Below, one piece after another: positions 24,896 through 33,487 of a stretch of DNA of 64,000 nucleotides. The translations under genes were made by a program, and so were the position numbers. The notes under the pieces were generated by a model, which saw only the letters and a list, made by a program, of their open reading frames with translations, was not told where the DNA came from and did no database searches. Numbering within the stretch: position 1 is the first letter of the stretch; each line of letters starts with the position of its first letter. Origin of the DNA: Breznakiella homolactica (GTDB lineage Bacteria > Spirochaetota > Spirochaetia > Treponematales > Breznakiellaceae); the NCBI RefSeq assembly GCF_016616095.2, contig NZ_CP067089.2:248001-312000 (forward strand), read 5' to 3'.

Positions 24896-26332
24896 TCGCA
24901 GCGCCTCAACGAAATCAAAGAGTTTTATTTTGGCGCTTGATTCTTCCCGCCATTTTTTTCCCTTTAAAAAGGCGAGCCACTCATCCAGCTCCGGTGAACC
25001 GGTCATGGCAAGATATCCGGTAACGCACCGGGTAAGATACTCTTGGATGTTGCTGAATCCCGCATTGGAAAATCCCGCGGTGCCGAAGCGTGTTTCAGGG
25101 CCGTGTTCCAGCATTACCCGCGCCGTATCCAGCAGGTCAGCACGGCTTGTGAGAAAGCAGAGGATATCCGCGCCGTGGGCCATGGAGAAGGGGGCGTACT
25201 CCCTGCAGAACCAGTCCACCACCGGCTGGTAGTTGTTGTAGGAGTAGTAGCCGTAGCGGTTTAGGGTAAACGCCAGAAGTTCCTGAAACTCCGGGTTTGC
25301 CCTGCCGAACTCTACGAGTTTCAGCTGCTCTTTGAGGGTGCATTTTTTCGGGGCCAGGGCCATGTCATAGGCGGCTTTGAGGCCGGGGATACGCAGGTGC
25401 GACTCGACCCGCTCCCGGATGGCCGGGACGTCGAGACACATGAGCAGCAGGGGAATCTCCCGGGGCAGCCGCGGCAGCAGGTTTAACACATCTTCCATAT
25501 AGCCGCATTTTTTAAGAATATAGAGCAGGGTGAATATCTCCCGGTTCGCCGGGCAGTTGGCTTCGTGAGGAAAGGGATCGATTTTTGTGTACTTGCCGTC
25601 AACGTTAGCCGTCATGTCCCAGTGGATAGCGCCGGCCCGCTGGCAGGCGACGGCGGTGATAAGCTCCGCGATTTCAGAGCGGGTGAGCCTGTGCCCGTCG
25701 TACCGTACCAGAAAGCTGTGCAGGGCGGGGGACTCGATTCTGTCGTCGCCCCAGAGGAAGTCGTAGATTAAACAGGTGTCGGTTTCAAAGCGCTTTCTGG
25801 CGGTTACCATCCGGGGATCGCTTTCAAACCTTTCCGCCGAAGTGCTGAACCAGTGTTCCTTCTTGTCATGGAAGAGGGAGTACTGACATGCCTCCGTTCC
25901 TTTGGGAAGCCATACCCGCTTTTCGCAAAGGGCGTCGGCGGTACGTTTGGCGGCTAACGTTTTATAGCGGAAATCGATGATGGCCGGAACGCTTTCCTTG
26001 GGCAGTTCTCTTTTCGGCGGCATATAGGGTTCGATGTGCGCCCGCAGTTCGTGGAGCCTGCCGGAATAGAATTCCCACACGACTGGCGCAAGGGTTTTGA
26101 GGAAATCCTGCCGGTCCCTGGCGGCGCTCCAGGTGATGAGCTTTTTCATAAACTGCCAGTGGCCGCAGCAGAGGATAAAATCGCTGTCCGCCAGCAGCGC
26201 ATCGGCAAAGCGGTCAACCGCCGCCGCCTCCGGCCCTGAGGGGTCCGCGTCGAGGATTTCACCGTACACGGTCCATGTATCGTAAAGTGTTTTATCAAGG
26301 GCCAGAAGTCTGGGTATCTCTTCCCGGTTCAC
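24881..26332 (-). CDS. Hypothetical protein (483 aa), last gene of the radical SAM/ankyrin unit
   Basis: A 483-residue soluble, mostly helical protein with no domain I can name. Features: many Trp and Arg residues, CHWQFMKKLITWSA near residue 56, and a C-terminal half with helical repeats (YILKKCGYMEDVLNLLPRLP, YDMALAPKKCTLKEQLKL). It starts at GTG with AAAGGAG upstream, 41 bases after the radical SAM gene. Its stop codon lies inside the methyltransferase start fragment, so the natural C-terminus may have been cut and replaced by a chance stop. Confidence 0.7.
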   Translation of the reverse strand: MNREEIPRLLALDKTLYDTWTVYGEILDADPSGPEAAAVDRFADALLADSDFILCCGHWQFMKKLITWSAARDRQDFLKTLAPVVWEFYSGRLHELRAHIEPYMPPKRELPKESVPAIIDFRYKTLAAKRTADALCEKRVWLPKGTEACQYSLFHDKKEHWFSTSAERFESDPRMVTARKRFETDTCLIYDFLWGDDRIESPALHSFLVRYDGHRLTRSEIAELITAVACQRAGAIHWDMTANVDGKYTKIDPFPHEANCPANREIFTLLYILKKCGYMEDVLNLLPRLPREIPLLLMCLDVPAIRERVESHLRIPGLKAAYDMALAPKKCTLKEQLKLVEFGRANPEFQELLAFTLNRYGYYSYNNYQPVVDWFCREYAPFSMAHGADILCFLTSRADLLDTARVMLEHGPETRFGTAGFSNAGFSNIQEYLTRCVTGYLAMTGSPELDEWLAFLKGKKWREESSAKIKLFDFVEALRRQTG

Positions 26333-26373
26333 GGCGGCGCTCCTTTTCTGGGGATATATAGCAGGGGAACTTG

Positions 26374-27269
26374 TCAGCTTTTTATCTGCCGGAACATCTC
26401 CCGGATATCCCCGGTCAGAGGGTGCCGGATTTCGGATACGGAGTTCCGGGCAAAGGTTTTTTCAACCAGATCGATATACATGGTGTGGGTACCGTCGTCT
26501 CCCATGTAGTGGTCCTCCCAGTCTTCCGGGCTTACCCGGTTTTTAAGGCCGAGCTGCTCCAGCGCCAGGTTGTCGAAACTGAGCACGCTGAACCGTCCCA
26601 TGTAATCAGTGATGGTACCGCTTAAGAATTGCATGTTGCGGTCAAGGGTGTCCCGGTTTTCTTCGGCGTGTTTTATTCCCCTGCGGAAGTCTTTGTAGCC
26701 GAGGATAAGGACTTTAAGGTCCTTATCACTGAGGAAGTCAAGCAGTTCTTTGCCGGCCACGCCGTTTATGATATGGATAACGCAGTTGGCATGGCGCCGG
26801 GCGAAGTCCCGTATTTCCAAGTCCGGCTTTTGGAGTGAGACCCCAACGCCGCGGACAAGGTTTTTCCGGATGAGTGTTTCTATGAGCCTGCGCGATCGCG
26901 GAGCAGTTCCTGTTCGTGGATGGTGATATTGGCGATCACGCCTTTTTCCCCGACTGTTTCCAGAAAGCGGACCAGGTCCGGATGGCCGGTAACCGCGCCG
27001 CCGCCTATGGCAAGTTCTGTCCCCGGAGTCAGTGTTTCAAGAAACGGGATATGGATTAAATCAGCGTGGCTTCCGCTTGGACCCGCGTTTTCATGGCAGA
27101 AGGGGCAGCCGATAGTACACCGGTTGGTTATCTTGAGGTCGATGCTTTCCGGGAAGGCGGCCTCAAAGAAGTCATCCGGAGCCAAGCGGATTTTTGTGCC
27201 GTCATCAAAGAGCTGCACAAAGTAGCTGCCGTTTTTATAGGCGGCTATCTGCCGCAGGGAACGGGTCAC
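26374..27269 (-). pseudogene. Radical SAM protein, frameshifted
   Basis: A radical SAM enzyme of about 298 residues. It begins at GTG overlapping the previous stop (GTGA); then come KITNRCTIGCPFCHE with the CxxxCxxC iron-sulfur motif, and the segment GTELAIGGGAVTGHPDL, which is seen in radical SAM proteins of some phages. At about 26894 (GATCGCG) one base appears to be missing: the first frame stops after LLRDRAGS, while the next frame continues RLIETLIRKNLVRGVGVS and runs to the end at 26374. Either a recent one-base deletion or a sequencing error explains this. It follows the 'ETNSSS' gene directly. Confidence 0.82.
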
Positions 27270-27670
27270 GGATACCCCGACCAGCCGAAAAAGACCTTTG
27301 GCCTGCCTTTGGCATCGGTGTATTCCTGTTCCACAATACCGTAGACACCGCAGACGCCGTTCACCCCGCCGGGGTCCCGGCGGAACATGCAGCAATACTC
27401 ATCCCAGGTAAAATAGCGCAGTTTTTTTAGGCTCTCCATGTCCTCCCCGGTGGGACAGGGTACGGTGCCGTCTTCGAGCTTTTTTATATAGTCGGGTGCC
27501 TGTTCACGCCGTTCTTTGTAATGTTTTTCCGCTGCCTCCATAATGCCTTTTCCGTTCCAGAAGGCTTTGCCCGCTTTCCAGAGGTCAAAGAGGTGTTTGT
27601 CCGCCGTCTCAAAGCAGTGGACCGAACTGGAGTTGGTTTCAAACACGCCCCGGCGTACCTGTATTTTCAT
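27266..27670 (-). CDS. 'ETNSSS' family small protein
   Basis: A 134-residue soluble protein beginning KIQVRRGVFETNSSSVHCF. This opening (RRGVFETNSSSxH) marks a widespread but unnamed family found in firmicutes and large phages. The middle is helical and rich in Lys/Glu; the C-terminal part has DEYCCMF and VCGVYGIVEQEY. Its last base pairs overlap the radical SAM start (GTGA), so the two are translated together. It could be a substrate or partner of the radical SAM enzyme; that is inference from coupling only. Confidence 0.75.
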   Translation of the reverse strand: MKIQVRRGVFETNSSSVHCFETADKHLFDLWKAGKAFWNGKGIMEAAEKHYKERREQAPDYIKKLEDGTVPCPTGEDMESLKKLRYFTWDEYCCMFRRDPGGVNGVCGVYGIVEQEYTDAKGRPKVFFGWSGYP

Positions 27671-28059
27671 GCGTCCTCCTCATCATCGTCCGGCTCGGGC
27701 AGCGGCCCGTAGCGGCGGTCGAATTCGCTGTAGTCCCCTTTGTCGAGTCCGTTGAGTACAAAGGCTTCCAGGCCCTTTTCCCCAAGCTGGTCTTCGCCGC
27801 CGCCGTCGTCGTCATAGATTCCGCTGTTGGCCAGGTCGTTCCAGTCCTCAAAGGTGAGCAGTACGGGAAAGCCCCGGTCCCGGACGCTTTGGTTCCGGAG
27901 GGCAGCATCGGCGGGTACCAGCCGGCGGGTCTCAAGGTCAAACCAGAGTTTTCCGTCCCGCCATTGCCTTATCTTTTTTTGGGTATCGATGAGCGCCAGG
28001 AACGTGTACTGTTTTTGGACAAGGTACTGTTCGAGTTTATTAAGAGCGGCTTCTTCCAT
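27667..28059 (-). CDS. Hypothetical acidic protein (130 aa)
   Basis: A 130-residue soluble protein with a very acidic C-terminus (EPDDDEEDA). The first part is a helix (EEAALNKLEQYLVQKQY) followed by FLALIDTQKKIRQWRDGKLWFDLETRRLV, which resembles DUF1566/Lcl-type surface segments (GLVWQ...W) only loosely. GGAGAGG precedes the ATG, and the stop overlaps the ETNSSS gene start. Function unknown; part of the coupled cluster with radical SAM. Confidence 0.7.
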   Translation of the reverse strand: MEEAALNKLEQYLVQKQYTFLALIDTQKKIRQWRDGKLWFDLETRRLVPADAALRNQSVRDRGFPVLLTFEDWNDLANSGIYDDDGGGEDQLGEKGLEAFVLNGLDKGDYSEFDRRYGPLPEPDDDEEDA

Positions 28060-28144
28060 AGGTTCCTCTCCTTTAACTCCCTACGGGAGGTTTCTTACTT
28101 TATAGATGCGGATATCCGGCGTATCGACCCGCCGTTTTTTCGAT

Positions 28145-29128
28145 TTAGTTTTCCGCCCCCGCCATGAGAAGCTGTTCCACAATTTCGGTAAAACCCCGTT
28201 CGGTGGCGTAAAACATGGCGCTGTGCTGTTCGTTGTCCACGGCGTTGACGTCCGCCCCGGCCTCGATTAAGAGGGCGGTAAAATCGTTCTGGCCCTGCAT
28301 GGCCGCCACCAAAAGCGGCGTTTCGCTGGCGGTGTTCTTGGGGTTTACCTCGGCCCCGGCGTCAATCAGGGCCTTGCCGATAAAGCGGTTGCCCCCGGCG
28401 GCGGCGAAGTGGAGCGGCGCGTTGCCGTTGAGGTGTTTCAGGTTCGGGTCGGCCTTTGCCGCCAGGAGCATCTCGGTGATGTGGATGTTCTGGCCCCGTA
28501 CCGCCAGGAAGAGGGGCGTCTCCCCGGCGTCGTTCAGGGAATCCACCGGTATGGCGCCGTCCTTGAGCAGGGCGGCGGCTACCTCGCTCTGGCCGTTGTA
28601 GCAGGCCTGGTGGAGCGGGGTGTTGCCGGTGTTGTCCGTGTGGCCTTCCTCGGTGAGCTGTCCCACCACGTCCCGCAGGCCCGCGGATGTGGCGTAGTCC
28701 AGGGCGCTGTGGCCGTTCTCGTCTTTTATGGATTTGTCCGCCCCGGCGGTAAGGAATACCTTGACCAGTTCCGTCCGGCCCGCGGCGGCGGCGTAGATAA
28801 GCGGGGTCTTGCCGAACTTGTCCGTGGCGTTAACGTCCGCGCCGGCTTCCAGCAGGACGGTGATAATGTCCTTGTTGCCGCTCTGGGTCACCACATGCAG
28901 GGGGGTGACGCTCTGGTTGTTCGCCAGGGCCGGGTCGGCGCCGTTTTCCATGAGCAGCTTTACAATGTCCCTGGCCCCCTTCTGGGCGGAATAGATCAAG
29001 GGCGTGTTGCCCATGCCGTCCCGCTTGTTTACGTCGATGCCGCCTTTTTTGAGCATCGCCTGGATGACCCCCTTCTGGGCGTTTTTGCAGGCGTTTAGAA
29101 ACATGTTGTCCATATTGGGATTTGCCAT
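28145..29128 (-). CDS. Ankyrin-repeat protein (327 aa)
   Basis: Almost the entire protein is ankyrin repeats, about nine, each with consensus features such as GNTPLIYSAQKGARDIVKLL, MENGADP and LEAGADVNATDKFGKTPL. No signal peptide. The regular consensus-like repeats differ from the more diverged 538- and 545-residue proteins. GGAG precedes the ATG. It lies 12 bases downstream of the 538-residue ankyrin gene. It presumably mediates protein binding; the partner may be another product of this operon. Confidence 0.93.
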   Translation of the reverse strand: MANPNMDNMFLNACKNAQKGVIQAMLKKGGIDVNKRDGMGNTPLIYSAQKGARDIVKLLMENGADPALANNQSVTPLHVVTQSGNKDIITVLLEAGADVNATDKFGKTPLIYAAAAGRTELVKVFLTAGADKSIKDENGHSALDYATSAGLRDVVGQLTEEGHTDNTGNTPLHQACYNGQSEVAAALLKDGAIPVDSLNDAGETPLFLAVRGQNIHITEMLLAAKADPNLKHLNGNAPLHFAAAGGNRFIGKALIDAGAEVNPKNTASETPLLVAAMQGQNDFTALLIEAGADVNAVDNEQHSAMFYATERGFTEIVEQLLMAGAEN

Positions 29129-29140
29129 AATTAGTTCTCC

Positions 29141-30757
29141 TTACATAGTACTGAGCAGGAATTTCACCAGCGCTTCGTTGTTTTTTTCCGTGGCGTAATC
29201 CAGGGCTGTTTTGCCGGCGTTGTTCACCGTATCGGGTTTGGGGTCGCCGAAGTCAAAGAGGTTTTCCGCCATGACCTTGGCGGTCTGTTCGTTGCCGTTC
29301 CGGGCGGCGTAGTGGAGCGGGGTGTCCCCGTTTTTGTCCCTGGCCGCCACATCCCCGTCGTTTTCCAGAATCAGATACTGGATCTCGTCGGCCATCCGCA
29401 TGGTGCGGTCCGGATTGCCGATGCTGGCCAGCATGAGCGGTGTCTGCCCCGCGCCGTTGGAACGGTTCACGTCCGCCCCGTGGACAATGGCGCTGTTTAC
29501 CGCGAGCCACCGGAGTGTTTCTTTCATAAGGAACATTTCCATTTCGGTGCTGTCCCGCAGTGCCCAGGTAAGGAAGGTGTCGGACTTATCGTTTACGCTT
29601 GAGTTGATATCCATGCCGCCCTTGACCATGGCGCCGATAAGTTTTGAAGGCCAGTCTTCCTGGAATATTTTCTGGATGTTCCCCGCCTGGGAGACCGACA
29701 GCCAGGAGATGGGGGTGGTGCCGTTGCCCGCCTTGAGGTTGGGGTCCGCCCCCAGCTCAAGCAGGAGCCGGACGGTTTCGTAGTCGCAGCTCCGGCAGGC
29801 CATGGCCAGCGCCGGTCCTTCGCCGTAACCGTAAATGTCTCCGATTTCGTTGATGCCGGCGCCGAGCTGTACCAGCGCCCGGATGGCGTCGTGGTCTTTT
29901 TTTCCCGCCGCCTGTATGATGGTCATGCCCCCGGCGGCGGCCCGAAGCTCAGCTTCAGACGGGCCTCCCGCGTTACCGCCGGAAGGCTCTTCGTCCCCGG
30001 TGATTTCCCCGGCCATGAGGGCGGCGATTTTTTTGGTCCCCCGGCGCTGTGCCAGAACATGGGCGGTCTCTCCCATGTTGTTTTTATCCTCCGGGTCAAC
30101 TCCGGCGTCAAGCAGGGCCTTTGCCCCGGCAAAGGCGGCCTCAAGCCGCGCCTCCATTACGGCTTTGTATTCTTCGTAATTGCGCCGGTCGTTGGCCAGG
30201 GTGGCTTCCTGGGCGCCTGATTCTTCATCTTTTTTCAGCCGCTCCTCAGCCTGGCGGCAGTTGTTGATGGGGTTGTAGAGCGATTCAATCAGCAGGTGCA
30301 GGCCGTTGTTTCCGGAACCGTCGGCCCGGGTGATCCGCACGCCCTTATCCCCCAGGGCCTGTATGAATTCGCCGCTGCCGTTTTTCGCGGCCGCCAGGTA
30401 TATCCAATTTCCGTCTTCGTCCTTTTTCATGGCGTTCGCCCCGGCCCCAAGCAGCGCCGATGCGCTGTTGTAGACGCTCTTCGGCGCCAGGTGGGGCCCG
30501 ATTTCCCGGAACGAGGCCAGCATCCACAGCGGGGTCTTTCCGTCTTCGTTTTCTTTATTGGCGTCCGCCCCCTGTTCAAGCAGGTACTGTACCGCCTCCG
30601 CGTCGGCGAACGCCGCGGCGGTGTGGAGCAGGGTGTCTCCCCGGTGATAGGCCGCGGTTTTGTCCGGCATGGCCTTGTACATGGCGTGTATTTCCTCATA
30701 GGTCTTTTGTCCCCGCCTCAGACCGTCGTAGGCGAAACGGATTTCATTGAATTCCAT
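29141..30757 (-). CDS. Ankyrin-repeat protein (538 aa)
   Basis: A paralogue of the 545-residue protein at 17383-19020, with the same plan. There is an N-terminal helix with AMPDKTAAYHRGDTLLHTAA, an ankyrin block, a charged helical insert near residues 170-220, a second block starting GGMTIIQAAGKKDHDAIRAL, and an end with ENLFDFGDPKPDTVNNAGKT. AAGGAG precedes the ATG. It is third in the unit that starts at 31787. The two paralogues sit in two separate operons with otherwise different partners, which suggests a modular system. Confidence 0.88.
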   Translation of the reverse strand: MEFNEIRFAYDGLRRGQKTYEEIHAMYKAMPDKTAAYHRGDTLLHTAAAFADAEAVQYLLEQGADANKENEDGKTPLWMLASFREIGPHLAPKSVYNSASALLGAGANAMKKDEDGNWIYLAAAKNGSGEFIQALGDKGVRITRADGSGNNGLHLLIESLYNPINNCRQAEERLKKDEESGAQEATLANDRRNYEEYKAVMEARLEAAFAGAKALLDAGVDPEDKNNMGETAHVLAQRRGTKKIAALMAGEITGDEEPSGGNAGGPSEAELRAAAGGMTIIQAAGKKDHDAIRALVQLGAGINEIGDIYGYGEGPALAMACRSCDYETVRLLLELGADPNLKAGNGTTPISWLSVSQAGNIQKIFQEDWPSKLIGAMVKGGMDINSSVNDKSDTFLTWALRDSTEMEMFLMKETLRWLAVNSAIVHGADVNRSNGAGQTPLMLASIGNPDRTMRMADEIQYLILENDGDVAARDKNGDTPLHYAARNGNEQTAKVMAENLFDFGDPKPDTVNNAGKTALDYATEKNNEALVKFLLSTM

Positions 30758-30813
30758 AGGTACGCTCCTTAATCATATTCTCTATGAACCAGCCGGAGAC
30801 GGCTGGTTACGGA

Positions 30814-31335
30814 TTACCGGTTTCCGGCTTTTGCCAGGGCCGCTTCAACATTGGCGTAGTTCTTTCCGGACAGGGCCGACCCGATGGCCCGTACCCGTTC
30901 CCAGTCTTCCAGTTCGGCGCAGCAGTCTATGAGCAGCCGCTGCAGGATGTCCCGGGTACAGTCCGGCGCCAGGGTTCCGGCGTTTTCCGCCAGTGGAAGC
31001 CGGTACCCAAGGCTGTTCCCGCTTTTTTTCGCCAGGGCGGCGGCCACACTGTCCCCGGGCAGGGCCGCGCCGCCGGGGATCCGCTTGACCCCCGCCAGGG
31101 CGTTTTCCAGAAGCGGAACCGCCCCGTCCCAAAGGCCGGCTTCCATGTGGCAGAGCGCCAGGTTGGCCAGGAGGGCGGGAGGGGGGGCGGCATTCATAAG
31201 GGACGAGAAAATCCGGTAGGCTTCGTCGAGGAGCCCCGCCCGGAAGAGATCGCAGGCCAGGGTGAATCTGCCCGGAGGGTCGGTTTCGGGTCCGCTGTTT
31301 CCCGGCATGGTTCCCGGGGTTCCCATTAACGGCAT
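30814..31335 (-). CDS. TPR-like helical protein (173 aa)
   Basis: A 173-residue soluble protein with TPR-like helix pairs: FTLACDLFRAGLLDEAYRIF, LLANLALCHMEAGLWDGAV and LLIDCCAELEDWERVRAIG, the last near the C-terminus. The N-terminus is a Pro/Gly-rich leader. AGGAGG lies before the ATG. It lies 8 bases downstream of the first gene of the operon and 56 bases upstream of the ankyrin gene. It is probably a scaffold or chaperone-like partner. Confidence 0.7.
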   Translation of the reverse strand: MPLMGTPGTMPGNSGPETDPPGRFTLACDLFRAGLLDEAYRIFSSLMNAAPPPALLANLALCHMEAGLWDGAVPLLENALAGVKRIPGGAALPGDSVAAALAKKSGNSLGYRLPLAENAGTLAPDCTRDILQRLLIDCCAELEDWERVRAIGSALSGKNYANVEAALAKAGNR

Positions 31336-31343
31336 GGTGCCTC

Positions 31344-31787
31344 CTATTCCCGGTTAGTCCGGATAAATTTATCCAGCAGATCCGCCAGATGGTGGCGGTC
31401 CGGCGAAACCTTTTCCGCAAGTTCCCGCACCAGCCGGTCCGCCGCGGTGAGGGCGCCGGCATCTTCAAGCTCGTCCCGCTTTACCAGGGACCACAGGTGG
31501 TCCGAGTATCCGGTAAACTCATCCGGGGTGGCCCCGCGGATTTCCAGGGCCTTAAACCGGTACAGGCCCGAGTTTCTGTCAAAGGAAGTGCGGACCGTTA
31601 CCGGCGCCTGGGCGTAATTGAGCCGGGTATGGTAATGGCCCCGGCTGTCCCGGATCCACTCAAGCCGGGTTTTTTCATCCGGGTTATGTAAGTTCCGGAG
31701 CAGGCTGTTTAAAAACTCGCCGGTTCTGCCTGAATCCAGTTTGACCCTGATAAGCGGCGTCAGGGGTTTTTGGTTTTTCCCATTCAT
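31344..31787 (-). CDS. Hypothetical protein (147 aa), first gene of ankyrin/radical SAM unit
   Basis: A 147-residue soluble, Arg-rich protein. It has a beta-like N-terminal half (IRVKLDSGRTGEFLNSLL, HTRLNYAQAPVTVRTSF) and helices at the C-terminus (ADRLVRELAEKVSPD). No family recognised. Its ribosome site is weak. A short hairpin CCCCGG/CCGGGG (about 31801-31820) with a T-run stands just upstream in the leader and might attenuate the operon. Confidence 0.65.
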   Translation of the reverse strand: MNGKNQKPLTPLIRVKLDSGRTGEFLNSLLRNLHNPDEKTRLEWIRDSRGHYHTRLNYAQAPVTVRTSFDRNSGLYRFKALEIRGATPDEFTGYSDHLWSLVKRDELEDAGALTAADRLVRELAEKVSPDRHHLADLLDKFIRTNRE

Positions 31788-31949
31788 GCTAAGAAAAGTA
31801 CCCCGGCTTTTTTACCGGGGCAAGGTTTTTGCGGAAAATGGTGCATAAAGGACACCTTTTGGTTCCTGTGTGTATACCCGGAACCGGGTTTTTGATTTCC
31901 GCCGGTAAATTCTTCCGCCGGCAGGTATTTTTTTAACGGGAGTGTGTGG

Positions 31950-31955
31950 TATACT
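31950..31955 (+). promoter_or_regulatory. -10 element upstream of the AraC gene
   Basis: TATACT preceded by TGTG, an extended -10. The gene start is at 31992 or 32028. The -35 is poorly defined. Confidence 0.45.
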
Positions 31956-31991
31956 GGGCCGATACTAATCGCTTATGCAGACGGATTTTAT

Positions 31992-32981
31992 ATGGTAATA
32001 CGCAGTGTCGGGGATATCCTGGTTTTTATGGAAGAGAATATTGGTATGCGCCGGCGGCAGGTGTATCCCTGGGATATTTATACGTTCAGGGAGGGCCGGG
32101 GCCAGGGCTCGGTGGAGATCCTGGGCAATACCGAATGGTGGTACTATCTGCTGATGGACTACGAATCGGCGGCCGAATTTGACATGGAATACGATATAAC
32201 CGAGCCCTTTATGAGCTTCGGTATTACGGATCAAATCGCCGCGGGAATCACCCCTCCCGGGGAGAACCAGAATGTCCGCGCCCTGCCCGAGGCGGAAACC
32301 AGCTTCTTCATGAACCTTTCGGGGTTTAAGGGGAAGATGCGCCTGCCCGCGGGAATCAGGCAGCAGCGCCGGAGCCTGGTCATCCGGGGAAACGCCTATC
32401 CGGAATTCCTGTTTCCTGCCCTGATGAACCATTCCAGCGGCGATATGCTGACCCTCATCCGGGACGCGGGGCAGCGGTGCAAGCCGTATATAGCCCGGGC
32501 GGTCACGGAGCTCCGGGTGTCAAAATATGAGGGCGAGGCGCTGAAGATGCAGCTTAACAGCCTGATCATGGGTTTTTTTACCGAGCTGATTCACCAGGCG
32601 GAGCAGATGGACAGCGAGAAGCGGGTGGCCCCGGCGGCGGAAAGTGACCGCCGGGCGGTGGACGAGGCCAGGCGCATCCTTCGGGAAAACCTTACGGAGG
32701 CGCCCACCATTGACGAGCTGGCCCGGATGGTGGCCACCAACCGCAAAAAGCTCCAGTTGATTTTTCAGGCCATCGCCGGAATGACCATCGGCGATTACCT
32801 CCGGGCGTGCAGAATGAACCGGGCCATGGAACTTCTGCGGACCGACGCCCCGGTTAAGCTTATCGCCCACGAGGTGGGTTACGCCAGTCCCAGCCGGTTT
32901 TCCAAAGCCTTTGAGGCCATGTTTAAACTCACCCCCACGGAGTTCCGCCAGAACCTGCCTCCGGATTCGATTGGTCCGTGA
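31992..32981 (+). CDS. AraC-family transcriptional regulator
   Basis: About 329 residues. The N-terminal sensor domain contains EGRGQGSVEILGNTEWWYYL, a motif common in spirochaete and firmicute AraC proteins. The C-terminal double helix-turn-helix covers about the last 100 residues (LARMVATNRKKLQLIFQAI; IAHEVGYASPSRFSKAFEAM). The GTG at 31944 overlaps the -10 box and cannot be the start; ATG 31992 or 32028 is possible, neither with a strong ribosome site. It is followed by an MFS remnant related to the exporter at 34653, so it may once have regulated such a pump. Confidence 0.88.
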   Translation: MVIRSVGDILVFMEENIGMRRRQVYPWDIYTFREGRGQGSVEILGNTEWWYYLLMDYESAAEFDMEYDITEPFMSFGITDQIAAGITPPGENQNVRALPEAETSFFMNLSGFKGKMRLPAGIRQQRRSLVIRGNAYPEFLFPALMNHSSGDMLTLIRDAGQRCKPYIARAVTELRVSKYEGEALKMQLNSLIMGFFTELIHQAEQMDSEKRVAPAAESDRRAVDEARRILRENLTEAPTIDELARMVATNRKKLQLIFQAIAGMTIGDYLRACRMNRAMELLRTDAPVKLIAHEVGYASPSRFSKAFEAMFKLTPTEFRQNLPPDSIGP

Positions 32982-33004
32982 GGTATTTTTGCCCGCATCA
33001 GCGG

Positions 33005-33170
33005 CCGGTAAAACCTCTGTCCAGCCGGCAGACAGCCGCCACAAGGATCAGCGCGGCGCCGGAGGCGATCATGATCCATGGCAGGGGCAGCGCGTCCGCC
33101 ATGGAGCCGAATACCGCCATTCCCACCGGCAGGAAGCCCGATACCGAGTGCTGCCGTCACAACATCAATG
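33005..33170 (-). pseudogene. MFS transporter remnant with internal deletion
   Basis: On the minus strand, bases 33005-33135 match the C-terminal end of the intact MFS gene (34660-34795). At CAGGAAGCCCGATACCGAG the match jumps to a segment normally about 500 bases upstream (35297-35333 of the intact gene). A deletion between two short AAGCCsGAT-like sites explains this. Only about 55 codons remain. Confidence 0.78.
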
Positions 33171-33225
33171 TTCCGGCGGGTAATTTCCCGTTACCGCCTG
33201 CCGAGGGCCTCCGGCAAAAAACGCA

Positions 33226-33255
33226 TTGACCCCAGACGGGTGGATATGTTATTTT
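33226..33255 (+). promoter_or_regulatory. Promoter of the CDF gene and its leader
   Basis: TTGACC (33226-33231) and TTATTT or TATTTT at 33249-33255, 17-18 bases apart. This predicts a start near 33262 and a 5' leader of about 225 nt before the gene. Confidence 0.55.
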
Positions 33256-33325
33256 ATAAACATCTCTTTGCACTGTATCACGCTTCCGCGATGGAGCGGC
33301 ATCACCAGTACAAACTGAACAGGCC

Positions 33326-33423
33326 AAAAGCACACCAGCTTTGGAGCCGGGCCGCAAACGCGGCAGCAGATTTTAGCGTCATGCACATCTGCGGGACAGG
33401 AGTAGCCCCGTGGGTGTGCTTTT
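33326..33423 (+). promoter_or_regulatory. Structured leader, candidate NiCo (czcD-type) riboswitch
   Basis: Closing stem AAAAGCACACC (33326-33336) pairs perfectly with GGTGTGCTTTT (33413-33423). Inside are hairpin GCCGC/GCGGC (33351-33364), stem GCAGAT/ATCTGC (33366-33392) and the GGGACAGGAGTAGCCCC segment, giving a four-way-junction-like fold. An alternative helix, GCACATCTGCGGG (33383-33395) with CCCGTGGGTGTGC (33407-33419), gives 13 pairs followed by TTTTC, an intrinsic terminator that competes with the closing stem. Folding of the aptamer would therefore turn the gene on. Position before a CDF exporter and the junction-like GCAGCAG/ACAGGAG segments fit the NiCo class; I could not run a covariance search. 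Confidence 0.6.
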
Positions 33424-33487
33424 CTATTTACAGGAAGATACACAGCTGCCAAAGAGCCATCTTACATACTATGTGGAGGGTTCTATT

